A stretch of DNA of 64,000 nucleotides, taken from Maratus speciosus. Its lineage: Eukaryota > Arthropoda > Arachnida > Araneae > Salticidae. This document shows, piece by piece, positions 44,913 through 54,999 of this stretch (positions are counted from its first letter, which is position 1; each line of letters starts with the position of its first letter). The DNA is taken from the NCBI GenBank assembly GCA_963932465.1, contig OZ010794.1, positions 445,347,502-445,411,501 on the forward strand, written 5' to 3'. A program made the translations under genes and the position numbers. The notes under the pieces are model-generated. The model was given only the letters and a program-made list of their open reading frames with translations, was not told where the DNA came from and did no database searches.

Positions 44913-46254
44913 TTTTCCTCTCTGCCACACCGTTCTGGCTTGCGCAATATGGGACTGTGTGTTGATGTTTTATCCTATTAGCCCTAAGGTAATTTTCTAT
45001 TTCATCTGATGTGAATTCCCCTCCGTTATCTGTTCTAATTGCTTTCGGTTTTTCTCCAAATTTGTTGCTAATTAACGCGATGAATTCTTTAAGTTTTTCG
45101 TAAACTTCACTTTTTCTAGACAATAGGTATATGATCATAAATCGTGAGTAGTCATCAATAAAAGTCAAAAAATATGATTTCCCCCCTATTGTCGGTGTTT
45201 GAAAAGATCCGCACACGTCGGAGTGAATGAGCTGGAGTCTTTTAGTTGCTCTATACTCTGCAATTTTCGGATAGGGTCCATCGGTTAATTTTGCCTTAAT
45301 GCACGGTTCGCAATCTATGTTATGCTTACAGTTGTTTATTTGGATTCCTCTAGCTAATTCCTTTTGCGTAATTTCTTTAATTGATGTTAGATTTCTATGT
45401 CCTAACCTACGATGCCATAATTCTTGGCAATTTTTGTTGTTGCAGCTTTGTGCTACGTTTGCATAGTTTTCGAATGCCAACTGAACTTCGTATAGGTTAT
45501 TTATTTTCCTCGCTTCTAAACATACTTCTCCGTTAAGTTTGAACATACAACTTTCATTTCTGAATATAATTTCACATCCATTTTGCGTCGCTTTGCTAAC
45601 CGATAGTAAATTTGTTTCGATTTCAAGTACTAGTAATACATCTTTAAGTGTTATTTCATGAACTTTGTTGTCTGATGTTCGCGTGTTTATATTTACGTCA
45701 CCTGACCCGTAACTGATAAGTTTTTTTCCGTTCGCGATCGTTACATTTGTTTTTTCGCGTGATTTTATTTCTGTAAACATTGATTCTGAACACACAATAT
45801 GGCTTGAGCTGCCACTGTCTACTATAAATGTTTTGTTTTCCATTCCTTGCGTTATAAAGGCGTAATTTTTATTTTCGCTCGCCCTCCATGTATTGTTTTC
45901 ATTTTCAGAGTGAGTGTACCTACGGTTTGATTCCGGTGTTTGTTCACTTCTAAAATTGTTTTCACTCTTTTGAAAAACTAGTGATGTAGAGTAATGTTTT
46001 TTGTTTGGTCTATTGTGTTGATTTTGTGATGTATTTTGTGTTTTGGCTTTGTTATGCCAACATTCTTGGGTATAATGGTTTCTCATCCGACAATTGGAGC
46101 AGTATTTATTACTTGTTTTGTTGTTGTAATTTTTCTGTGCTTTAAATGCTCTGGCAGGATTTTCTGTTCTCTCATCATTATCATATCGTCGGTTATATTC
46201 GTCAATAAGTTTAGACCTTATAAATGATGGTGTAAGTTGATTTTCTTCTCTCGA
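44902..46254 (-). pseudogene. copia gag tail, protease and integrase core
   Basis: Same frame as gag, after its stop. It shows a CCHC zinc knuckle (C-X2-C-X4-H-X4-C, about 46060-46101), the aspartic protease motif FIVDSGSSSH (DSG at 45811-45819), the GAG-pre-integrase region 'ELWHRRLGHRN' with a downstream 'CEPC', and the integrase catalytic residues in 'HSDVCG' (about 45210-45228) and 'RTDNGGEF' (about 45013-45036), followed by 'ASQNGVAERK'. The third catalytic acid is the E of GVAERK. It ends at 44902 after the frameshift near 44913. Confidence 0.93.
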
Positions 46255-46740
46255 TTAAAGGGCAGTAATAAGAGTATCATAAGATTGGAGTAGGGAGCAT
46301 AATAGCAGTGCAGAAATATGGTTATCATTTATAACTTCTCCTATGGCCGCTAATTTATCTACTAATTCCATTATTTTTGTAATATGATTAACAACGTTGC
46401 CACCTTTCGCTAATTTAATCCCGTAAAGTTTTCTTAAGATATAAAGTTTGCTAGACAAATTATGTCGCTCATGGATTTCACGCAAAGCTTGCCAAGTTTG
46501 TCTGGCTGCCTGTAAATTTTTAGCATGTGTAATCTGACTATCATCAATTGTTAGATTAATTAGAGCACGGGCTTTCTTATCACTTTTGGACCAAGCGTCC
46601 GTAATTGGATTAGGCGGTTCTTCCGTAATTACGTGAAATAAGCCTTCTTTAGTTAACATCATTTCTGCCTTAAATTTCCACACCGAATAGTTTGTAGCTG
46701 TGAGTTTTTCAATTGCTAAATTATCTTTAGAAGAGGCCAT
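46255..46740 (-). pseudogene. copia Gag N-terminal part
   Basis: Starts at the ATG at 46738-46740 with MASSKDNLAIEKLTATNY, then 'WKFKAEMMLTKEGL', 'ARQTWQALREIHERHN', 'LRKLYGIKLAKGGNVVNHI' and 'LLCSLLQSYDTLITAL', the UBN2-type copia Gag core. It is ended by TAA at 46255-46257; the family normally has glutamate there ('ALE' motif), and the same frame continues downstream to the zinc knuckle. The leader between the 5' LTR and the ATG is about 160 bp; I could not recognise a convincing tRNA primer site. Confidence 0.92.
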
Positions 46741-46899
46741 TTTCTAAACTTTTGATTACTTACGTGTTACCATAAAAAGTTCTTCCAACTTTTCTTTTTG
46801 AAAGTTTAAAAGTTTATTTATCAAATATCTGATATTTCAGATTTCAGTGGAAGCTATTTAATTTATTTATTTTTAATCAGTGATCAGTAGTCATAATCT

Positions 46900-47485
46900 T
46901 GTTGGAATTTGAATCCCAATAAAAAGGCGTGAGTAAGTTATATAAAATTGAGACTTACCCTACTTCAGGATACTTATCCATTTCGGTGTAAATCCACACT
47001 TTATTTTAATACAATATGTATTAGTTGACGATAGTTGAATTAGTTGAAAATTGTATTCTCTAATTGCTTTTCATGCCTTCCTCAAATAAAGAAATTGTAG
47101 ACTATTTGTTATCTCAAATGAATAAGCAGCGGTAACACTTTAAGCTATTTAATTCACATTGTTTAAATTGTAAAAAAGAGAGAGCATTTTACATGCCTCT
47201 TCTCTGGATTAACTACATGTTCAGAATGGAAAAAATTTTTTGCATCATAAGATAATAAATCAGTAATAATAATTGTAATATTAATATCATAATAATAATA
47301 ATAAATCTGTTTAATGTAGTCTATGAGTCTTAATGCAGTCACTCAACTAGTCATTATCTTTATCAAAGGATTTTCAAGGTTAAATACATTTGAAGAGATT
47401 TATGGCTGAGTTGAAACGACGTATTATTTATGTAACTGAAGAAATTATCTTTAGCACAGTTATTTAGCTTGATTTATGTCCACCA
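46900..47485 (-). repeat. 5' LTR of the copia element
   Basis: 586 bp, TG...CA on the minus strand, matching the 3' LTR over its whole length with scattered substitutions and short indels. Followed on the plus strand by the target duplication GGATT (47486-47490). Confidence 0.92.
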
Positions 47486-47683
47486 GGATTCAATAAGAAT
47501 TAAAAATAAAATATTTTTGAAGTGATAAAAGAAAATATATATTCATTATAATAAAGTAATTAAATATGGATGTTCCAGAAAAAATATACGATTTTATAAA
47601 AATACAAGAAGAACATATTAGAATGTAGAATGAAATATAAAACTACATCAGATTTTGGGCAATAATTGATAAACCTTCAGCAG

Positions 47684-47757
47684 CATTTGGGGGCCCCTGA
47701 AAATCAGAGGCCCTGGGCCGTGACCCGAATACCCTGCCGTAAATGAGGCACTGGCAG
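47684..47757 (-). mobile_element. Possible hAT-like terminus (right)
   Basis: On the minus strand 'CCAGTGCCTCATTTAC' then 'GGCCCAGGGCCTC' and 'CAGGGGCCCC'. Candidate partner of 41373-41465; see there. Confidence 0.4.
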
Positions 47758-47789
47758 CAGCTTCTATTTCCAAGAAAAAATATTTTCCG

Positions 47790-47960
47790 CACATGTGCAG
47801 TATAATCTCTTTAAACGAATGTCAGTTTAACGAATTCTTCAATTTAACGAATATAATTTGGATTGTTAAAAAAATCCTATTATCGTATTTAATTACAATA
47901 TTATTCACTTTAACGAATTTTTCAATATAGCGAAAATTTCCCCCAAATTATGAAATAAAA
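47790..47960. repeat. Remnant with TTAACGAAT words
   Basis: 'TTAAACGAATGTCAGTTTAA', 'TTCAATTTAACGAATATAA' and 'CTTTAACGAATTTTTCAATA' recall the 'ATTCGTTAAAGTGACATTCG' terminus of the 700-bp array units in inverted orientation. It looks like a fragment of the same family. Confidence 0.5.
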
Positions 47961-48299
47961 ATTTTGAAATCTTACACGCATGCGCAGTTAAAGATTATTT
48001 CATACAAGTGCCCATATCTCATCAAATATTCAATATATTCATGTTTTAATTGCAGTGTACTGTTGCTACTGTTCTTTGTCAGGTTTTTGGAAAGTTGTGT
48101 CAAATTGATTCAGCATCAAATTCAGTACTGAATTCAGCATCCTAAAATTAGTTAAATGCCTCCATTTACACGCCAGATACAGAAAAAAGTTACATTTTGT
48201 TGACTAGTCTTATCATTATAATTGTTTATGTATTAAACTTATTAATAAAGAAACTACTTTTAAAACTTATTTTTATGCTCTCTGTTACTAAGTCCTTGC

Positions 48300-49560
48300 A
48301 GTTATTTGTACAACAGTTTGTCCGTCCGTCTGTTTGGTCGTTTGTCCATGCTCTAATTAGCATAAATATAGTCAAATTGCCATGAAATTAATAAGCTGTG
48401 CATATCAGTCATTGTCATTTACAGGGGCACACAATTATATTACTGTCTAACAAATATTAATTGCTGGAAGTGCATTTCCAGTTGTAGCGCGTGTTTTTAA
48501 ATTTAACCACCAATTTTTTGCATATTATTTGGTGTATATAAATCCTGTATAACATCTACAGGGCTGCACAAAAGAATTCGAGTAAATTTCCATTTATTGG
48601 CGGAAATTGCTAAAAGAGAATTTTCAACTGTGTTATACCTTTTCTTAGCTCAACTAAATTTCTGCATACTATGTAATGTAGTACATATACAAATCCACAG
48701 ATTATATACAGCGTTTCACAAAAGAATCCAAATATTTTTCCGACTATTGACTGTAATTGCAGAAATTGGGTTTTCGAATGTATACTGTTTTCTATACTGT
48801 TTATTTAGACATTATCTTTCAGCTTAATATGTTGTGAAATTTTTACGGTATTCTGAATCTGTTAAAAAAAGTTTCATAATGTATGCTTGAAGTATGATTT
48901 TTCGTTCTTGTTCTACACGTAAAGTTTTAATGAATTTTTCGAGCATCCGGTATTTCGTAAGGAAAATTTTATCATTAAATATTTATGTATTTTTAATTGT
49001 CGAGATAGTATATGCATTTATGAGAATATTTGAGTTTGGAAATTGGAAATAAACGATTGTTAACAATAAAACAAGCCTAGATTGCACGTTATTGCAACCA
49101 AAGTTCTATTTAATAATTGGTACAACAAAAATGATAAAAAATTATTTAATGAATGTTACACGTACTTTAAATACAGAATTCTTAGTCATACATTTATTTG
49201 TAGTTAATTTATACTATCATTCGAATCTCATCCGTTATAAGTTTTTTAAATTCCTTTTAAAAGGTAAAAATATAGCATATATTGTTCTTAAATTTGTCCT
49301 CCCGACAAAAAGAAAATTTACACTTTAAAGGAATTTCAATAACATCATATGCTCAAATGTAAGATCTGAGAGTTTAAATTCCTTGTGGAATTTTTATCTA
49401 AGTTAAATTTGCTCTAGGAGGAAAAATCTAAGACTATGAATATATTCATTTGAAAAAAAGAAATTATACTTAGTTTAAATACTTCCAGATAGTAAAAGAA
49501 AAACCTCAAATATTTCGTTTTACTATTCAAGAATTTCCCAAAGAATTTTTCTAAATGGTC
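48300..49560 (+). repeat. Dispersed repeat, copy 2
   Basis: Shorter counterpart of 22190-24560, colinear at 48340-48840 and 49200-49560; the latter part runs into the start of the 360-bp unit family ('GAATATATTCATTTGAAAAA', 'CAAATATTTCGTTTT'). About 850 bp of copy 1 is missing. Small frames (48197-48385, 48597-48827 and 49092-49328) are not preserved in copy 1. Confidence 0.6.
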
Positions 49561-50261
49561 TCTGTTTGATAAATGAAATAAAAATTAAGTTTTAGAATCA
49601 AAAGAATGAATCAGAACAGATAAAAAGTAGTGGAAACAATAATCCTTCTAAAAGCGAAAGCATGATTTCTAAAGACTAGAGTTCATTAGACTATGACGAA
49701 GCCCCTTACAATGATAAATATATAGGGTTTTATTTTCGGAAAATTATTTCTTATAATCTACTAGCTGACTTGAACGGCGTTGCCCGGTCCATGATAATAA
49801 CCTTAAATGAACCTCAAATTTGCATGATTTTATATGTTTAACTCTATTTTGTCTGGATTTATGTTTCTAAATGAATAAATCACAAAAAAAATATTGAATT
49901 GAAAGTATTTGCTATTTAGTATTTAATTCTCTGCGTAATTTGATTTTTGGAGTTTATACGAGCGAAACCTCGACGAAACACTCAGGTTTTTACTAATTTC
50001 GTGGAAATTTTCACACATTTTATTTTGTAAGAAATATTTCTGCTCATCCAAACCTTTCATTTGTGTAGGTGATGATAAAAATGATCTATTGAGATGCTTT
50101 AAAAAGATTGTGTTAAAATGCGGACGTTTAGTTAATTTTAGCGTAGAAAAAATATCGTCTCTTTGAGGCACGAAGTGACCGGCGTTCGCTGGTGTATTTG
50201 AAAGTGCTAAAATTCATTTTTTAAGACGGATTACTCCGTCGATTCAAAGAAGATGTCAGCT
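49561..50261. other. No gene called; 'ACTAGCTGACTTG' end-like sequence
   Basis: At 49759-49792 the sequence 'CTACTAGCTGACTTGAACGG' followed by 'CGTTGCCCGGTCC' resembles a repeat terminus widespread in invertebrates, but I cannot assign it. An 82-residue minus-strand frame (49923-50171) has no known motif. Confidence 0.35.
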
Positions 50262-50265
50262 TTAA

Positions 50266-50516
50266 CACGTTAAACGCGACATTAATTTTACTTTAAGCGT
50301 TCCGTTTAAGCGACAGCATACACAGAAATTGTGTATATATATTTGTACAAAATTTTAACAAAATTTGTAATTATTGTGAAGGAAAACCCATTTTATGTTT
50401 GAAATGTTTTAATAAAATACATTAAAAAAGTGAAAAATGTTTTAAGCATTATATGATATATTATTTTTATAATTTTATACCACCAGTCCCCAGGGGCCGG
50501 CGTCACGTTTAACGTG
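50266..50516. mobile_element. 251-bp piggyBac-like MITE, TTAA target
   Basis: The ends are CACGTTAAACGCGAC on the left and CACGTTAAACGTGAC on the right (minus strand), between TTAA at 50262-50265 and 50517-50520. The interior is AT-rich without coding. The terminus resembles that of 54181-54970 (CACGTTGGCGGC) in its first six bases. Confidence 0.85.
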
Positions 50517-50520
50517 TTAA

Positions 50521-51119
50521 GAGCATATTTTTGCACCCCGAAGAAGCATTGCCATAAAGGGGGAAAACGTTTTTCGGAAAAAACGGCCTTTTTTATTTAT
50601 TTTCTTTCAAAGGGTTAACTGCGTTATTTTTTTTTATTATTTATTATTATTGATTGCGGTGTTTAAGACCTAAGTGTACGATCTTTCTGAATACGTCTTC
50701 CATTTTTATCTTTAATAAGCGGTTTGGCTGATAGGAGTTAATAAATAATGACAAAATAACCCCCCCCCCCCAAAAAAAAAAAAGAAAAAAAATTCCTTCT
50801 TTCCGATCTTCATTTCCTCCCGATGCGTAAATAGGGCATCGTGGCGTGCCGGAGCGCTTTTTCTCTCTCGGAAGGACATAGATGAGTTAATGAGAGTTCT
50901 TTGTAATTTTTTATTATTCTCAGCTAATTATTAGAAATTTAAAATTTTGAGTCTCCGGTGCACCAGGAGAGGCCTTTGACTAACCTGACACAAATTTTAA
51001 TCCTCGTACGCGCTTACCTTGCCAGGTCAGCCTTGTACGTGCCGTAGATTTTGCTAGCCATCCCAGACAGATATACACACAGCCAGATCGAAACGTTGAG
51101 TGAGCACCGCCCATGAATA
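50521..51119. other. No gene called; C- and A-homopolymers
   Basis: Contains a C-run at 50760-50771 directly followed by an A-run, and the sequence 50815-51110 is less AT-rich without a recognisable frame or RNA gene. Confidence 0.4.
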
Positions 51120-51725
51120 CAGTAGAACGCCGATTATCCGAATAAGTCGGGACAGACCCTAGTTCGGATAAGCAAAAGTTCGGTTAAATGGACGTACAAT
51201 TTAAGGTATATTCCTTACTATACTAAAACCTTCACACTTTATCCAGGCTTAGCACAGGCAGCACCAGTTAATGCTGACATGTTTAAAATTATATTTTTTA
51301 ATTATTTTTTTTTGTTTGCTTTTTTAGAATTTAAAATTCTTTTTTTATCATTTTCTGAACGCCAGAGATTATGATTTAAGCAAAAAAGCTTTCGACTGTT
51401 ACTTGCATCAAAAAATACATTATTTTCAATGCTGCCATCTCAAATTCTTCTTAAATACGTTAGTTGAATAGGATCAGCGTTCTTCTGCCGTTCGAGCCAT
51501 TTCATAGCTGTTTCCAAACTATCAAATGCTTCGCTATGTGATGGACCTGGGCGATTTTCAGAGCATTCGTTTTCATTTTCTTCAATTTATTTTTCAACCC
51601 AACAATATACGAATCGGGAATTCCATTTCGCATGCTAAATCTGAAGGGGGAAATATGAGAGAAATAGAGTGTTTGGATAATTGGAAGTTCGGTTAATTGG
51701 AGTTCCGATAATCGGCGCTCGACTG
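51120..51725. mobile_element. pogo/Tigger-like MITE, TA target
   Basis: The left end is CAGTAGAACGCCGATTATCC and the right end on the minus strand is CAGTCGAGCGCCGATTATCG, flanked by TA (51118-51119 and 51726-51727). 'GTTCGGATAA' and 'GTTCGGTTAA' words recur in both arms. It is 606 bp. An 89-residue minus-strand frame (51502-51771) spans the right boundary; its 'FETAMKWL'-like region could be a scrap of pogo transposase, but I cannot support that. Confidence 0.88.
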
Positions 51726-51727
51726 TA

Positions 51728-52079
51728 CTAGTCCTGAAAGCTGACATAAAAATTGCGGCTGTCTTATACATATTTTTTTAAGCGTTGGATGGTCCGCTGA
51801 ATTTTGACGCCATTAATTTTCAAAAGTTTTCTTTGACTTATTTAATCTCAGTAAAATAGAGCTGAAAACACTTTTAGAAATTATTGGTATTCAAATTCAA
51901 GGTAACATACAATCGCTGAAAGAAAAAATCAGCGTACGACAGCCGGCCTTTTTGTGTCAGCGTTCAGGCTTCGTACTCAGAGGGCGGTAACGTGAGGTAA
52001 CACGGACGTCATAGTAACGGTGGCAACGAACTGAACAATAAATATCAACTTTTGGGGCAATTTTTTTAACCTTTTATAC
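51728..52079. other. No gene called
   Basis: Mixed-composition sequence; 51935-52040 is GC-richer. No motif recognised. Confidence 0.35.
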
Positions 52080-52733
52080 CTAGCACAATTTCAGTTTTTA
52101 CGCAGTAAAACGGAGAAGAAAATGTTCTTTCAAATACAATTTGTATGAAAACTGTATCTTTACATTTAAAACAATGTAAATACTCTAGCGTTTCTTTCCA
52201 TCTAATTATACGTAACAAAATTAAGACTTCATCAATAAATCAGGGCTCTTACGGGTCCTTGAATTTCCAGACTTAGAAATTCTTCGGTACTAGTATTTTC
52301 TAATGGAAATCTCCTTAAATAAGGCGAAATTTCGTCTGTTTAAACTAGACTTATTTTTCTATAAAAAAAATACTGATATTTGGCCTTGAAAATAACCGTA
52401 CCTGTACGAACCCTGTAAATAAAAAAAATTACAAATTTAACGGATATGTAATCTAATTACGCATTTAAACCATTGAAATGATCAGAATCAAAATGGCAGA
52501 AACGGTTATTAACTCCGCGCTCGCGGCCAATGCGCAAGTGTCACTTTTAATAAATTTCAAAATTTTATTTGAATATATTATTTAGTTATTTCATATGAAA
52601 ATACTTTTTAGCGCTAGTGGACAATCTAAAAAAATTCATTAAATGTAAAAAATCTGTTAGAGTTTGTAATAACAAAAAAAAAAAGTTTTCCACTTACATT
52701 CTGTAACCGGGAAGCCCGGGTTGGATCTTCTAG
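52080..52733 (+). mobile_element. Helitron-like non-autonomous element, copy 3
   Basis: Best-preserved 3' end of the family: 'TAACCGGGAAGCCCGGGTTG' (about 52703-52722), a hairpin, then GATCTT and CTAG at 52730-52733 followed by T. Upstream it shares 'TTCTTTCAAATACAATTTG', 'GAAAACTGTATC', 'CATATGAAAATACTTTTTAG' and 'GGACAATCTAAAAAAATTC' with the other two copies. No RepHel coding is present. Confidence 0.6.
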
Positions 52734-52767
52734 TTTTTAAAATCATTTAATATGTTTATTATGTATT

Positions 52768-52815
52768 AACAGACGATCCAACCCGGACTACCCGGGTAAA
52801 AGGTGAAGGATATAA
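52768..52815 (-). mobile_element. Inverted Helitron-like 3' end
   Basis: 'CAGACGATCCAACCCGGACT' followed by 'ACCCGGGTAAAAGG' is the inverse of the terminal hairpin of copy 3, only ~35 bp away, so two family ends lie tail to tail. Confidence 0.5.
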
Positions 52816-52964
52816 TTCCCGTTTGTTGAGAATGTAGAAGAAAATAATTTTTAAATTAAAACGGTAATATATTTTTTACATTTATTAAACATTGTGGTAC
52901 GTAAATCAATATCCTAACTTTACAGGGCTGTTAAAAGATAACGATTGTTGTTCATTGGAAATCA

Positions 52965-53555
52965 AAAACAAGTAATATAAAAATTTTGTTTTTAAAGTCA
53001 ATTCCTACTTAGGTCATCAAAGAAAAATTTAATATAATTCCTTAAGCTAATATTAGTTTTTGTTGCATTAAAATATCTCAATATGTTGATTTGCTATAAG
53101 CAAGTAGGTTTACAATGGAAACCTATGGGAATTTGGCGAAATGTTAGAGATATCGCCAAGTTGGCGTCTCTTTTGGCGACTCATTTTGGGCGCCAAATTT
53201 GGCGATATATCGCCATGTTGGCGAAAAACTTGGCGGTATTTGGCAACAGAACAGGGTCCCCCTTATGGTAACCCCCCTTATAGATATGAAGATGCATTAA
53301 ATGCTGTTCAATAACCAACAGCCGCCATTTTGTCTCTCATATAAAACTATAATTAATTAATTAAAATTTAATTAATGAATTAATATTTGAAAAATCTGTA
53401 TTAACATCAATTGTCATCCAGTACAAGTTTAAAAAAAAATTTTCAACTTGATAGGATGAATAATAAGTATTTTATTAACGATTGAAAATTTGAACAAGAT
53501 ATATAAATAAATAAATATAGGGAGAGTGTGAACTAATATTAGGAATTGTATAACA
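52965..53555 (+). repeat. Dispersed repeat with GGCGA palindromes, copy 2
   Basis: Colinear with 37700-38290, including 'ATCGCCAAGTTGGCGTC' (about 53151-53167), 'TTTGGGCGCCAAATTTGGCG' and 'ACAGAACAGGGTCCCCC'. This copy keeps the inner palindromes slightly better than copy 1. Confidence 0.75.
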
Positions 53556-53570
53556 GTTGGAAGTTTGTGT

Positions 53571-53760
53571 TTAAGTGTTCAATGTGAGTCCCTCCAGAAA
53601 CACGAACGATATCGAGGCGGTCATCCCACACTTTTTTAAGCATTTCGGGTGTAACTGATACTCGTGTGACTTGCTGCAGATATGCGTGTCCTAAATTCGT
53701 CAACGTCAGTTGCTAGCGGTGGAACAAACACCTGAGAAAGACACCACACAAGAAGTCATA
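53571..53760 (-). pseudogene. Transposase C-terminal fragment (DUF4817-type family)
   Basis: On the minus strand the reading, with frameshifts and a stop after 'VFLRCLFHR', gives 'YDFLCGVFLRCLFHR', then 'VTPEMLKKVWD', 'RLDIVRVSGGTHIEHL' with a nearby TAA stop (53571-53573). This matches my memory of the C-terminal end of arthropod Tc1/mariner-type transposases whose N-terminus is DUF4817-like ('...RLDVCRVT.GAHIEHL'). The catalytic core is absent. It faces a similar fragment at 54009-54103 across a SINE. Confidence 0.65.
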
Positions 53761-54002
53761 CCGGGTTGGGTTGATTTTTGACGGCCAATTATCAACTCGA
53801 GGGATATAGGTCCAGGGGGGGGGGGTGTCCTTCATGGGGATCTTTCTAAGGGAACCTAACCCGTATTTACGCATGGAAATCCATGGTTCGAAGAAAACCA
53901 CGAAAACTCCAAACGATTAGGCCGACGGGCACGATTGGGTTCGAACCCAGCAAACTCCCGTCTACCAGTATCGAGAGCAGAACCTCTCGGCCACTGGTGG
54001 GG
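53760..54002 (-). mobile_element. tRNA-headed SINE, copy 2
   Basis: On the minus strand it has the A-box-like 'AGTGGCCGAGAGGTTCTG', then 'ATACTGGTAGACGGGAGTTT', the B-box 'GGGTTCGAACCC', and a body colinear with 14318-14548 ('GGTTTTCTTCGAACCATGG', 'GGTTAGGTTCCCTTAGAAAG'). It contains a G-run at 53815-53826. It separates two oppositely oriented transposase C-terminal fragments. Confidence 0.75.
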
Positions 54003-54008
54003 CCAGAG

Positions 54009-54103
54009 GTCACACCGGAGAAGCTGAAAAAGTGTGGGATAAGTTTTCGTACTGCCTTGATATCGTTCGTGTTTCTGGAGAGGCTCTCACTAAACACTTA
54101 TAA
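54009..54103 (+). pseudogene. Transposase C-terminal fragment, opposite orientation
   Basis: Plus-strand reading 'VTPEKLKK', a one-base frameshift, then 'WDKFSYCLDIVRVSGEALTKHL' in part and a TAA at 54101-54103. It parallels the minus-strand fragment at 53571-53760 ('VTPEMLKKVWD...LDIVRVSGGTHIEHL'), so two diverged copies of one transposase 3' end point away from the SINE. Confidence 0.6.
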
Positions 54104-54180
54104 CTGTGTTGAATTTAAGCTTTGTACTGTTATTTTGGATTTCTGATGAACAAGATATAACTTTTTTTGTTTTCATTTAA

Positions 54181-54970
54181 CACGTTGGCGGCGGGTGTCG
54201 AAGGGTGTTCGACACTAGCGCCCCTCCCTAAATGGCGGCCATCGACGACCATTCGACACCTGTTAATGCTGTTTCAATTCATTCTGTATCTGTCTAGCCA
54301 ACTGGTAACATCTTTACATTTTTCCCTAGCCTTCTTAATTGTGCCTTCAATTGTGGCATTTTTCAAATATAGGTCATTTCAGGTAAGATGTTTGCAGGAA
54401 GTAATTGTTTCAAATGAAACTGAACTTGAGAAAGATACTGTGTAACGGGATCATAGAATTTGTGTTATGGGTCATGCCCTATTTTACAGGTAAGATATTT
54501 TTCGTTGTAACCACTCCTTTACAGGAAAGTGCAATAAATATTTCAAAAGATATTTTTAAAAGGTCAAAGAAAATCCCATCTTCCAGGTATACAATTTTTC
54601 GTTGAAACCTCTTTCAACAAAAATTACGCAAATTGACTTTTTGGAAACAATGAATACTTTTATAAATTTAAATATTAAACATATTTGTCATTAAATAAAA
54701 TCTGCTTGATTATAATAAACATAAATAAAATTAATATTGATTGGTATTTGAAATATTATCCATGTTTCGTTTCCTACATAAATGGGTGTCCCTTCCTAAT
54801 GGCGGGCGTCGAACAACCGTTGACAGTCGTTTTTTTTCAAGGCAAAAATATAAAAATCGGCAAAATTTGTTATGGAACATTTATAGCATTGCATTAAGAT
54901 TAAATTTCAACAAAAAAAACTTTCAGCCAAGAGGAATGATTTCACCTCATACGGCTTAGCCGCCAACGTG
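54181..54970. mobile_element. 790-bp piggyBac-like MITE, TTAA target
   Basis: The ends are CACGTTGGCGGCGGGTG on the left and CACGTTGGCGGCTAAGC on the right (minus strand), with TTAA at 54177-54180 and 54971-54974. The interior holds repeated 'GTGTCGAA' and 'TTCGACAC' words (54197-54262) and a related 'AATGGCGGGCGTCGAAC' near 54799. Short frames show no transposase motif. Confidence 0.85.
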
Positions 54971-54999
54971 TTAAGGGGGTACGGGACACATTTTAAAAT

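Larger units (their letters stand above)
42210..47485 (-). mobile_element. Ty1/copia LTR retrotransposon, full length, inactive
   Basis: A 5.28-kb element read on the minus strand, with LTRs at 46900-47485 (5') and 42210-42785 (3') and a 5-bp target duplication GGATT at 42205-42209 and 47486-47490. Domain order gag, protease, integrase, reverse transcriptase, RNase H is the copia order. The polyprotein is broken by in-frame stops at 46255-46257, 43677-43679 and 43089-43091 and by frameshifts near 44913 and 44345. The two LTRs differ by only a few substitutions and a handful of short indels by eye, so the insertion is fairly recent, but the coding sequence is dead. It sits in otherwise AT-rich non-coding DNA. 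Confidence 0.95.

Noticed and set aside
43009..46227. Plus-strand frames of 62-99 residues across the copia region
   Set aside because: They are antisense shadows of the minus-strand gag-pol domains.
41373..47757. A complete hAT element interrupted by copia
   Set aside because: The GC-rich patches look like opposing termini, but I could not find matching 8-bp flanks, so I list them only as possible termini.
54167..54959. Frames of 66-92 residues with hydrophobic stretches
   Set aside because: They lie within the TTAA-flanked MITE and overlap each other in different frames; no transposase or membrane-protein signature is convincing.
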